Shown: positions 1 to 6,915 of the stretch, in pieces
Layout: every line of letters begins with the position of its first letter
Numbering within the stretch: the stretch's first letter is position 1
Source of the DNA: Paraglomus occultum
Lineage: Eukaryota > Glomeromycota > Glomeromycetes > Paraglomerales > Paraglomeraceae
Length of the DNA: 12,048 bases
Direction of reading: 5' to 3'
Assembly: GCA_910592205.1 (NCBI GenBank)
Contig: CAJVPJ010001134.1
Coordinates: 1-12,048, forward strand
The notes under the pieces: generated by a model
Seen by the model: only the letters and a program-made list of their open reading frames with translations
What the model was told of the DNA's origin: nothing
Database searches by the model: none
Program-made: the position numbers and the translations under genes

Positions 1-659
1 TTCCCGATTCGAATTGTTGATTTCCCTTTTCCAGATATAGTAATGAAATCGTACAATTTAAACTCTTCATTATCTAAGGGAATTTCTAAATTAGAAATCT
101 CTTGCGTTTTCCGTAAACCATTTTTGTTATTATTGTTATAATAATAGTTTCTAATCTTGCTACAAACATCGTTCTCAGAAGCTAAAATAATTCGAGATTC
201 ATTTTCAGCATGTAGAATTACTGATTTGGAAAACCCATTCTTTGATACAATACATCCTAATACTAATTGATTTGTATTCGTTAATGTTCCTTTTAATTGT
301 TTATTATATTTATCATTTTTATATTGTCAATTGTATTTTTCTATATAATCATTTATAAATAAAAAAAATCTTCAACGGAATCTTATTGAGACCATTTTCA
401 TGTAACAAGAAACTCTTTATATATTATATCGAGTATTTGGATCATACTGTATATTAATATTAATATTGCATTCATTGGTAATCTTTTGCTGATACTATAA
501 TCACATGTCTACTTGTAAAATTAACGATCATTCGAAATGAATCTATCCAATTTCTCATTCATACTATTCTCTACCCATCCTCTCTTTCTTTCAATTTCTT
601 TATTATAACAACTTAATATTAATACAAAGGTAACATCTACACATGATATTTTATTGTTT
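1..659 (-). pseudogene. decayed unrecognised gene, cut by left window edge
   Basis: The minus strand from 326 down to 1 reads without a stop for about 108 codons and looks coding (LVLGCIVSKNGFSK, then VILHAENESRIILASEND, an Asn-rich stretch, then FKLYDFITISGKGKSTIRIG), but it has no in-frame Met. Immediately upstream an in-frame TGA at 327-329 interrupts it. Further upstream, coding-like segments continue in shifting frames: FINDYIEKYN, then SFLLHENGLNKIPLKIFF, then IVNFTSRHVIIVSAKDYQ, then RGWVENSMNEKLDRFISND up to about 659. I count at least three frame changes plus one stop. Short introns could explain one break but not all. I do not recognise the family; GKGKST is not a proper Walker A motif. 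The gene probably continues left of the window. Confidence 0.5.
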
Positions 660-666
660 CAATCTT

Positions 667-687
667 TTATTATTATTATTATTATTA
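667..687. repeat. (TTA)7 microsatellite
   Basis: Seven perfect TTA units are followed by imperfect TAT/ATA sequence up to about 697. It lies in the gene-poor spacer between the left-edge remnant and the transposon. The rest of 660-769 shows nothing recognisable. Confidence 0.9.
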
Positions 688-769
688 TATATTATATGAC
701 AAGTTATTATTATAAGAAGCGTAAAAACTTTAATACAAAATACGATTGACATTCCGGGTCAGAGATATA

Positions 770-797
770 CAGTGTGGGACAAAAAAAAACCGGGATT
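770..797 (+). repeat. left terminal inverted repeat of Tc1-like element
   Basis: These 28 bases match the reverse complement of 1903-1930 exactly, after which the two ends diverge (ATTACA against ATTTTT). The repeat carries a nine-A run. Confidence 0.93.
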
Positions 798-881
798 ACA
801 AATTTACACATTACGCAAGAACTAATCGTGCAAATGGAATAAAATTTATATATTTGAAAGCTAAAAAAATCAGTATTAGTA

Positions 882-1793
882 TTAGTATGGAATGCGTTCC
901 CCGTTATTTTCTATGACAAGGCGTTTCATTGATCGTACTAAATCAATTAGGGTTGATTGTGGAATATCATCCCACTCTATAACTTCAGGCATATTATCCC
1001 GAAGAAAATTTTTAGCGAAGCGTCTTGTGGTTCCGTAAACTTGGTAGTGTTTGCTAGAGTGTGGAGTTGCTTTGAATTTTTCTAGAATTTGAGCAGATGT
1101 TTTGGGTCGTTGTCTTGTTGAAACCGCCATTCATCTCCTAACAAGTCTTCAATTTCTGGTAGTTTACTCCGGAGTATGTCTACATAAAATTTTGCATCCA
1201 TTTATTTCTGAGAAACAGTATAAACCTGTTTTACCATTTATGCAGAATCCTCCCCAAGCGAAGATCTTTGTTCGATCCTTCGACATAACGACGTGTAGGT
1301 GGTTGTCCTTTATCTACAGTATTCCGAAAAAGCTGAAATGCAGTCTCATCCGTAAACAATGTATTCTCCCAATCATCATTAAGATGATTTTGAGCCCACT
1401 CTACACGCCGATGTTTATGATTTTCAGTCAACATTGGTGTTGCTCTTGGAAGGCTTTTTTGATAACCGCTTTGCTCCAAATGCCTTCCTACTGTTCTATA
1501 AGATACATCCACTCCACTTGAAAGTAACTTTATTGCTAATGTCCTTGTAGAAATAGATGAATCTCTCCGAACATATTGAGCTAACGCTCTTGATGCATTA
1601 CTTTAATCTTCCTTGGCCGGCCGCTTCCTTCTATACGCTGAATAGTTCCAGATTGCTCGAGTTTTCTAATATTATCATAGACCGTATTGAGGGCAATACC
1701 AGTTCGTCTATGAATCTCTACACCTTTCCGAATGCCTTGGTCCCATAATTGTTGTATAGATTGACGGTTACGCTCTTGTCTGAAAGTCTTCAT
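882..1793 (-). pseudogene. broken Tc1/mariner-like transposase
   Basis: The enzyme would cut and paste the surrounding element, using an N-terminal helix-turn-helix pair to bind the inverted repeats and a DDE/D catalytic core. The start codon is at 1791-1793. The first HTH includes SIQQLWDQGIRKGVEIHRRTG (about 1700-1760), followed by the linker GSGRPRK. After a frameshift near 1600 the second HTH continues (ALAQYVRRDSSISTRTLAIKL, then VDVSYRTVGRHL). The first catalytic Asp is in LFTDETAFQLF (about 1343-1360). A shift near 1262 gives IFAWGGFCINGKTGLYCF, another near 1200 gives MDAKFYVDILRSKLPEIEDL, and the second Asp block FQQDNDPKH is at about 1098-1121. There the frame shifts again. The third catalytic block (usually PDLNPIENLW) is absent: VIEW joins directly to DDIPQSTL, with the normal C-terminal tail to NGERIPY. 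At least four frameshifts and one internal deletion make it inactive. Confidence 0.9.
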
Positions 1794-1902
1794 CCTAATT
1801 GATGTTTCTTGAATGATGTTTGAGAATGTTAAAGGAATTTAGGGAATAGTATTACAGTATTAGTGAAAATACCTATAAACAAGCGATTGAATGTTACAAA
1901 AA

Positions 1903-1930
1903 AATCCCGGTTTTTTTTTGTCCCACACTG
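1903..1930 (-). repeat. right terminal inverted repeat of Tc1-like element
   Basis: This is the exact inverted copy of 770-797 and abuts the TA at 1931-1932. Confidence 0.93.
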
Positions 1931-1932
1931 TA

Positions 1933-2119
1933 CGTAACATTCATTATTCAGGCGATTGCAAAGCAAACATAGTTAAAAAGCACATCCCACGGAGCTATCT
2001 GGGGAACAGGAACGGCACGAGATTGTTTCACCAAAACTCGGGTTATCAGCTCTCAAAAAATCACGTGTGAAAAATTCATTTCTTTATGACCCAAAAAATA
2101 ATTACAAAGTCGGGTACAA
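1933..2119. other. spacer without recognised gene
   Basis: This is the sequence between the transposon and the 3' end of the SAM/nuclease-like pseudogene. It presumably holds that gene's former 3' untranslated region. Translations in all frames are short, and I see no family motif. Confidence 0.6.
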
Positions 2120-2430
2120 TTACAGCATTTTGGCGCGATATCTCTCCCTAGCCCTCTTTGTAGCTGGAGATTTTTCAACACACGCTCTATCCTTTAACAA
2201 ACCGACAATGACACCCAATACCTCTTTCACGCCCTTTGAATAGTGTTCCAATGCTTTCTTGGTAAATTCAATAGAAAGGGCGGTATCGCTTGCTGCCCTG
2301 GACTGTATAGCAAAAAGTGCCAGTCGCGTCCGGTTGTAACGATCCCATACAAATAATCGAAATTATCATTCTCTCTCCGCTTTCGCTTTCTCTTGTTCGT
2401 TTCGATTGAGCACTCGAGTTGTTTGATATT

Positions 2431-2508
2431 CTATTAGAATGAGGTATGGAAAATAAGGTATATACAAATTGATGGATGCGATTAGTTTTCTGTAAAGTTC
2501 TACATTAC
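2431..2508 (-). other. predicted GT-AG intron in SAM/nuclease-like pseudogene
   Basis: The donor is GTAATG at 2508-2503, CTAAT lies just before the acceptor, and the end is AATAG at 2431. Removing 78 bp restores GFAR-NIKQLE, the continuity I expect for the family. The intron contains in-frame stops if retained. Confidence 0.7.
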
Positions 2509-2574
2509 CCGAGCAAAGCCCAATGGGACTCTATGTTGCTTGTCTTCGGTGATGCAGATAAGATCCTCAAGATG

Positions 2575-2640
2575 CTGAATAAAAATACCGTATTAGCACA
2601 ACTTGGAAAATCATAGTCTATTCACCATTGATCCAATTAC
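2575..2640 (-). other. predicted GT-AG intron in SAM/nuclease-like pseudogene
   Basis: The donor is GTAATT at 2640, a CTAAT branch-like motif lies inside, and the pyrimidine-rich acceptor TTTTTATTCAG ends at 2575. The 66-bp phase-0 intron joins VDYTIK to HLEDLICITEDK, bringing together the two halves of the putative nuclease core. Confidence 0.75.
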
Positions 2641-3275
2641 TTTTATTGTGTAATCAACTCTGCCCTTACTTCCATCACCAATAATTTCATGCTGGGGACG
2701 CATAATTAATTCTTTTCCCGTCTCACCTCTGACAATGTGAAGGGCTGAATGGAGTAATGCTACAATGTATTCATTTTGCATGGCTTCTAAACTGTCTGGT
2801 TGTAGGGTTCCATAACTCTTCAATCTACCAAAATCTCTGCCATGCATGCATCAAGTGTCTATCTTCTTTTGAATCTCACTAACATATAACAGTAGTTCAA
2901 ACAGGGAGATTGCCTCTATCTCATTGCTATTGAGGTCAAACTTTTCTAATACTTCTTTAAGACTGAGGAATGATGAAAATGCTCTTAATTTTTCTCTCTA
3001 ACTTCCTTGGCAAAATCAGCAAGAGTCAATGCTGGTTCAAAAGTCATTCCTAAGCTACAGAAATCATCTTTGGTCATCTTGAGAAAATCACAGCCAGAGA
3101 TCTCCTCATTGCATAAGATTTTGAAATGAGTTTCATCAAGTTGCAAATCTTTCTGCTCCTTCAAAAATTCAATAAGATTTTCTGTATCATACTTTCTAAC
3201 CAGTTCATATTCAGCTAAAGTGGGAGCCTGTTTTGCTTTGGTCACATTGCTAGAAGATGAAGCTGGAGTTGACAT

Positions 3276-3533
3276 TTTGAGTTATATATGATTTTTTGGT
3301 GGATTTTATTGGTAGAGGTACACAACAAAAAGGTAAACTAGGAGAAGAAGACAAAGTTGGAAGAGGAGAAGCATCTGAAGAAGAAGCAGGAATCAAGACT
3401 GGAATGGTTAAAAACTGGAATAATCCCAACTTTTGAGGGGTGAGCAGCTATAAGATATTGTGTTTGAGGTGTATTGGGAGGAAGTTTTATAAAAGAATGG
3501 TAGATTGGGTATATGTACCATTGTCAGGTGACT
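3276..3533. other. promoter and leader region of the SAM/nuclease-like gene
   Basis: About 260 bases lie between the minus-strand SAM-domain start and a plus-strand fragment. On the minus strand the part nearest the ATG is pyrimidine-rich (CTTCTTC and CTCTTCC runs, 3335-3395), as is common for fungal promoters and leaders. The plus strand reads open over about 3283-3437 only because it is the purine-rich complement (Glu/Gly/Lys-rich); I do not call a gene there. Confidence 0.35.
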
Positions 3534-3852
3534 GAATGATTGATCAAAGCAATTCTCTACGATTTGGTAAATGACTCCCTTCTTTCATTTTCATCCTTAA
3601 ATGGTGCTGACATCTCAGAATAGAATCAAGATGCTGATCATTATTATTATGTAAAATTTATAGACTTCGATTGGGCAGGAAAAGATGGGGAAGTTAAATA
3701 TCCATACTTTAGGAATCACAAGAATATTGATTGGCATCCTGATGCAAAAGATAAAAGATGGAGAGCTGATAAAGAAAGAACATGAGTTAATAAAATTGGT
3801 ATTAACAGTGTGTTTAGTAGTCTATAGCTTACCATTTATATTCAGACAGTGA
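3534..3852 (+). pseudogene. C-terminal fragment of a kinase-like expanded-family protein
   Basis: A frame opens just after a TGA and reads LIKAILYDLVNDSLLSFSSL, then NGADISE, then a stop (TAG). The same frame continues with HYYYVKFIDFDWAGKDGEVK, YPYFRNHKNIDWHPDAKD, and ends at 3785. The next frame picks up DGELIKKEHELIKL and stops at 3850-3852. From memory, an ending of the form FVDFDWAGKxGE...YP...W...GALIKxEHD is common in Rhizophagus kinase-like proteins, where DFD may stand at the position of the kinase DFG motif; this is inference. One stop and one frameshift within about 100 residues, plus no N-terminal part, mark it as a relic. It is head-to-head with the SAM gene. Confidence 0.6.
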
Positions 3853-3987
3853 AATAAAGTGCAATGGGTAGTAATTATTTAAACTCTTGTCATTAAAACC
3901 AGAGTAGTAGTAGCTGAATGTTATTATTCATTTTTTCAATTATTGATAAACTACAACATGGCAAATTATATATAGGATTAAGTATAT

Positions 3988-4520
3988 ATGAAAATATTTA
4001 TAATGGTTCCACTGAATATGAAAAAAGCAATACGTTTCTTGGAGTTAGTTGTAATTGTGGATGTTCGAAAATGATTCCGAAAGAAAGGTTTGCCGAATTA
4101 CGTGAGGCGCGTTTCAAGCTCCCTACAGATCCGAACAAGATATATTTTTAATGGCCCAACTGAAAGCAATGAATGGTGGAGAAATAACTGCCAGTCGACG
4201 TCTTAAAAAGAAAATGCGTACTAATAAGAGAACTTTTTATTATTGAGATCGCAATACGCCATTTTGTCAGAAAACGTATCTCAAATTGGTCGCACGCACT
4301 TCGAAAATATCAGAAATCACCTGGTGACGAATGGTATAATACCGCGTGTTCATGGTAATATAAACGAATGCCACGATGAAAACCAAAATAACCATTGATA
4401 TAACGCCGTGAAGAATTTTTTCGAAAACTATGCGGAAATTCATGGATTACCAAGTCCTGGTAGAAATGTCAATCGCATTACTCAATCGCTGACACTATTG
4501 CCAGCCGAAACGTGTCCGTA
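3988..4520 (+). pseudogene. degenerate copy 1 of CxCxC repeat-borne protein
   Basis: The opening reads YENIYNGSTEYEK then FLGVSCNCGCSKMIPKERFA and ELREA. A two-base change then throws it off frame so that it ends at 4149-4151. The original frame continues FLMAQLKAMNGGEITASRRL then KKKMRTNKRTFYY, where TGA replaces an expected codon, followed by DRNTPFCQKTYL. After another shift come FENIRNHLVTNGIIPRVHGN and, after another, AVKNFFENYAEIHGLPSPGR, NVNRITQSLTLLPAE, and the end at about 4520. I recall a much longer multicopy protein with this start in Rhizophagus, so this copy is also truncated at its 3' end. Its function is unknown to me; multicopy distribution suggests mobile-element origin. The shared N-terminal segment recurs at 6747-6896. 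Confidence 0.65.
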
Positions 4521-4541
4521 AATTTTTGATGGGAAATCCAA

Positions 4542-4565
4542 ATTGGAGGCAAATTTGCCTCCAAT
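4542..4565. repeat. 24-bp perfect palindrome
   Basis: ATTGGAGGCAAA is followed directly by its exact reverse complement with no loop. It lies about 20 bp after the last recognisable base of repeat copy 1. It could form a cruciform or a transcript hairpin, or be the fused tips of an inverted repeat. There is no U-run that would make it a terminator-like signal, and this is eukaryotic DNA. Confidence 0.9.
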
Positions 4566-4668
4566 ACAGTTTAAGGGATAAGTACAAACGTTCTTTTATT
4601 TATGAAATTTTTTCACAAGACGTAATTTTAGTTTTCTAGTGATATCATTCTTGACACGTATTTCTCCG

Positions 4669-4723
4669 ACACGAGTCCCCTGGGTATTCCCCTTGTTCAT
4701 TTTAGTACCTGGGGTACTCGTGT
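4669..4723. repeat. imperfect inverted repeat with 18-bp arms, GTAC-rich
   Basis: Arm 4669-4686 (ACACGAGTCCCCTGGGTA) pairs with the reverse complement of 4706-4723 apart from two mismatches, with a 19-base loop. A smaller dyad GGTAC-ATC-GTACC follows at 4724-4736, and further GTAC and ACTCGTG motifs occur up to 4756. It lies about 100-160 bp upstream of the ATG at 4832, so it may be a regulatory dyad or a mobile-element end. The spacer from 4570 to 4831 otherwise shows no gene. Confidence 0.6.
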
Positions 4724-4831
4724 GGTACATCGTACCGATGGGGGGTACATAACTCGTGGCTTCTTTGTGAAAAGTTTTTTCGCGTTTCTTTACAAACTAA
4801 CACTTCGCTCAAAGACTTTGCAACTGAAAAT

Positions 4832-5130
4832 ATGTCGACTACCGTATTCAACAGAATTTTGAACTTTATGAAAGATGAGCCAGTAATGCATATTACAGCA
4901 GGGTTGGTAATCTATAAAGGCGCAGAAGAAGACCAAACAGTATCAAAAGATAAACTCTTAAAGTTGACGATTAACGCAATCCGATCCCATGAAAAATATC
5001 GCTGGAGAAGATTTCGAGCGGTTTAGAAAGATTTCTGATATTTCTTTAGAGGTTAGTTATTCTTTTTTTAGACATTTTCTCATATATATATATGATGACG
5101 ACGCAGATATCACTTGACAAGTCAAAATAA
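4832..5130 (+). pseudogene. unrecognised small gene, probable frameshift and one intron
   Basis: ATG at 4832 opens 64 codons (MSTTVFNRILNFMKDEPVMH, then GLVIYKGAEEDQTVSKDKLL, ending at 5026). The last 14 codons (HEKYRWRRFRAV) look unnatural, while the neighbouring frame reads DPMKNIAGEDFERFRKISDI then SLE, which looks like genuine protein. I therefore infer an indel near 4985. After SLE comes a donor-like GTTAGT at 5052; with the acceptor ACGCAG ending at 5106, a 55-bp intron would join it to ISLDKSK and stop at 5128-5130. The whole protein would be about 85 residues, soluble, with no signal peptide. I do not recognise the family. A conservative reading is just the uninterrupted 4832-5026 frame. 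Confidence 0.4.
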
Positions 5131-5735
5131 ATACCTGAGCCTACAAGTACAAGTTACGACTTCGAACGTAGTGAAGGGTGTTTCGGCTCAGTGGAGTAGT
5201 ATTTGCATTTGGATAAGTTGTCGTCCTTGTGGCGATCGAACAAGGATGGCAACTTTACGATATTTCTGGTAGCACGCGCAAGGGGGGATAAATAATATAT
5301 ATTACCAAGTTAGACTAACAAATATTATTCTGCGTCAGTTCGAATGCGCCTATGAAACTATTACTATCTGTAGTCTACGTGATATCAAGGTGTTGAAGAC
5401 GGTATGACGGATTACTTTTTGTAATAATGTCTATAAAATATAAACTAATATATTAATATATTGTAAAGAGTGGACAGGTTTAATGATGATACGACAAAGA
5501 AAAATTACAAGGGAGATTCATTCCCCCCTTCTGTAGAACTCCATCAAAGCGTGAAAAATAGAACCATCGCAAACCTAACCTGGAAAGATCCTCTAGCCAG
5601 TCAAGTGATAAGTGATGATTCAATCATAGTGGAAAGTTGACACCTAAACAGCATCAAAAATTTATGGTAAAAGTTACTTTGTTTTTCTTTGCTGTAATTA
5701 TAATTAGCATTTTAATTAAATTGTTCCTTCAACAG
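5131..5735. other. spacer with possible signal-peptide exon and weak pol III-like boxes
   Basis: At 5352 an ATG opens MKLLLSVVYVIS followed by an AAG|GTG junction, which resembles a signal-peptide exon, possibly the first exon of the saposin-like gene at 5736, but I cannot find the exon that should link them. At 5183-5194 the motif TCGGCTCAGTGG resembles a tRNA A box, with a weak ATCGAAC motif about 40 bp on, inside a CCTTG...CAAGG stem. No cloverleaf can be folded convincingly. The rest is AT-rich without family motifs. Confidence 0.3.
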
Positions 5736-6149
5736 AAACTGTGACTGCTATGCTCCCAGACTCGATCCAAGATAAATGCCACGAGTTCGTATCAGGGTTT
5801 TCAGAAGAATATATTGAAGATTTATGTATAAAACTTACACATAATGGGAAGTGGAAAGAGTCAGATGAAACCCTTATTAATAGTGGATTTAATGTAAATT
5901 GTTTCATATTATATAGAGGTAATCCTATATTAATCTTATTATGGTTTATATTCATCACATTCTGGTATGATAAAGTGAAAATTAAATTTAACAAGTTACA
6001 TAATAATTTATGAATGAGCACCATGATTACTTTTTAAAATGTCATCAGTCACATTGGTCAATTTTACAGCCACATCATAATCAGCCTCTCATTTATGTCA
6101 CATAATAAAATGTTTACTTTGTCTGGTTTTGTTGCAGCATGCCCCATCT
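5736..6149 (+). pseudogene. saposin-like secreted-protein exon(s), partial
   Basis: A good acceptor (TTCCTTCAACAG, ending at 5735) opens an exon reading TVTAMLPDSIQDKCHEFVSG then FSEEYIEDLCIKL. The pattern LPxSIxxKCxxFVxxFxxxYIxxL matches the second half of a saposin-B (lipid-interacting, disulfide-bonded) domain. A donor AGAG|GTAATC at 5919 would end a 183-bp exon. A second strong acceptor (TTTTGTTGCAG, ending at 6137) then adds only Ala-Cys-Pro-Ile and a stop at 6147-6149, giving a C-x6-C ending. If the donor is ignored, the frame runs to 6013 with a hydrophobic tail (NPILILLWFIFITFW). The first saposin half with its cysteines is not found upstream, and spacing between the later cysteines is longer than usual. 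I read it as a remnant or a gene whose other exons I cannot see. Confidence 0.35.
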
Positions 6150-6746
6150 AAATTTTTTGGGAGCAATGCTATAAAATAAAATTAGTTTTGATATGAAATT
6201 TTTGATATATTAATATAAATACCCATAATAATAATAATACTAATGTCTGGTGTGTTTTATATGAAAGTGACTACAGCAAAATGACTATCATGTGTAAAGA
6301 TGAGAAGGATATGGTTGTGGAGTTATGTGATCTTTTTTCATGAACAATCACAGTTTTAACTTAGTAAACAGTCACACAAATGACGACAATGTAATCATAC
6401 AGAGTTGATGATTGTGCATAAAATATATTACTATTTGAAAAAGCTGGAACTTTTGGGCCACTAAACCTGCTCAATACGGCTGGAAGATAATTGTTGATGG
6501 TGTAAAATGGCGATTACATTGAATAGAATGTTTTGTCATTGTAATATTTAAATAATTCTCTGAATAATAAACGAGTTTATGCTTGCATTAAGCAATTTGT
6601 TGCTAACAGGTAAAATTCTTGAAGTATAGCTCGGAGAAGCTGTAACACCTTGAAGACAAAGTCTCGTGTTCCTTGCTGAATAATATATATGTATATGTAT
6701 ATGTAGATAGATATTAATATATATATTATATATATAGTAACCGTTT
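6150..6746. repeat. gene-free AT-rich spacer with TA/TG microsatellite at 6681-6736
   Basis: About 600 bases have no supportable gene. The sequence contains short ATA/AAT runs (6219-6238) and an imperfect TA/TG dinucleotide repeat at 6681-6736 directly before repeat copy 2. Short open stretches such as MTIMCKDEKDMVVELCDLFS (about 6281-6343) show no family features. Confidence 0.6.
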
Positions 6747-6896
6747 ATGGAAAATTATAATTATAGTGGGTCAACTGAATATGAAAAAGCCATGCGCTTC
6801 TTAGAGATAGGTTGCAAATGTGGTTGCTCAAAATTGATTCCGAGAGAAAAATTTAAGCTCTCTCTAGATCCGAACAAGACATATTTTTACAGATAA
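6747..6896 (+). pseudogene. truncated copy 2 of CxCxC repeat-borne protein
   Basis: ATG at 6747 gives a 49-residue frame: MENYNYSGSTEYEKAMRFLE, then IGCKCGCSKLIPREKF, then KLSLDPNKTYFYR and stop. It is clearly paralogous to copy 1 (YNGSTEYEK...CNCGCSKMIPKERF...DPNK.YF). Compared with copy 1 it lacks 7-8 codons (AELREA region), and homology ends abruptly after ATATTTTTA, where an (AT)n tract starts within a few bases. It is bracketed by AT microsatellites at 6681-6736 and 6899-6912. CxCxC might bind metal, but the copy is too short to be functional in the ancestral sense. Confidence 0.65.
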
Positions 6897-6915
6897 CGAT
6901 ATATATATATATGCA

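Larger units (their letters stand above)
770..1930 (-). mobile_element. Tc1/mariner-like transposon, internally deleted, complete ends
   Basis: The element is 1161 bp. It begins CAGTGTGGGAC followed by A9 and CCGGGATT, and it ends with the exact reverse complement, giving a perfect 28-bp terminal inverted repeat at each end. Both sides are flanked by TA (768-769 and 1931-1932), the target duplication typical of the IS630-Tc1-mariner superfamily. The only gene inside is a transposase on the minus strand, which is broken by frameshifts and lacks its third catalytic block. Perfect ends with a dead gene mean it could move only if a relative supplied enzyme. The ends are well enough preserved to suggest fairly recent insertion or homogenisation. 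Confidence 0.93.
2120..3275 (-). pseudogene. SAM-domain plus PD-(D/E)xK nuclease-like protein, frameshifted
   Basis: From memory this is a lineage-expanded Rhizophagus family, often listed as hypothetical or Crinkler-like. It starts with ATG at 3275. Residues about 18-95 form a SAM interaction domain (TLAEYELVRKYDTENLIEFL, then ISGCDFLKMTKDDFCSLGM). After EVREK an A-run is one base short, so the frame ends at 2985, while the neighbouring frame continues KLRAFSSFLSLKEVLEKFDL. Further one-base breaks fall near 2851 (DT/LDACMAEILV) and near 2831 before RLKSYGTL. The block DSLEAMQNEYIVALLHSA to GRVDYTIK then runs to 2641. Two plausible GT-AG introns follow (2575-2640, 66 bp; 2431-2508, 78 bp). 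Splicing them joins VDYTIK to HLEDLICITEDKQHRV, GFAR to NIKQLECSIETNKRKR, then FDYLYGIVTTGRDWHFLLYS. D in VDY and E-x-K in TEDK fit a PD-(D/E)xK nuclease core, which is my inference. A last frameshift near 2300 separates the C-terminus; the original stop is at 2120-2122 and the current one at 2227-2229. Confidence 0.75.

Noticed and set aside
1102-1521. 139-codon plus-strand frame over the transposon
   Set aside because: It is the complement of the transposase relic, whose minus-strand translation matches HTH and FTDET/QQDNDPKH motifs.
3281-3437. Glu/Gly/Lys-rich plus-strand reading
   Set aside because: It is the complement of a pyrimidine-rich promoter or leader on the minus strand and ends at a stop without homology.
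5176-5256. Full tRNA gene
   Set aside because: Acceptor stem does not pair and the T-arm loop is too long; only isolated box-like words remain.
5716-6024. 102-codon minus-strand frame
   Set aside because: It is the mirror of the saposin-like exon, which has splice sites and a family pattern on the plus strand; the minus translation has none.
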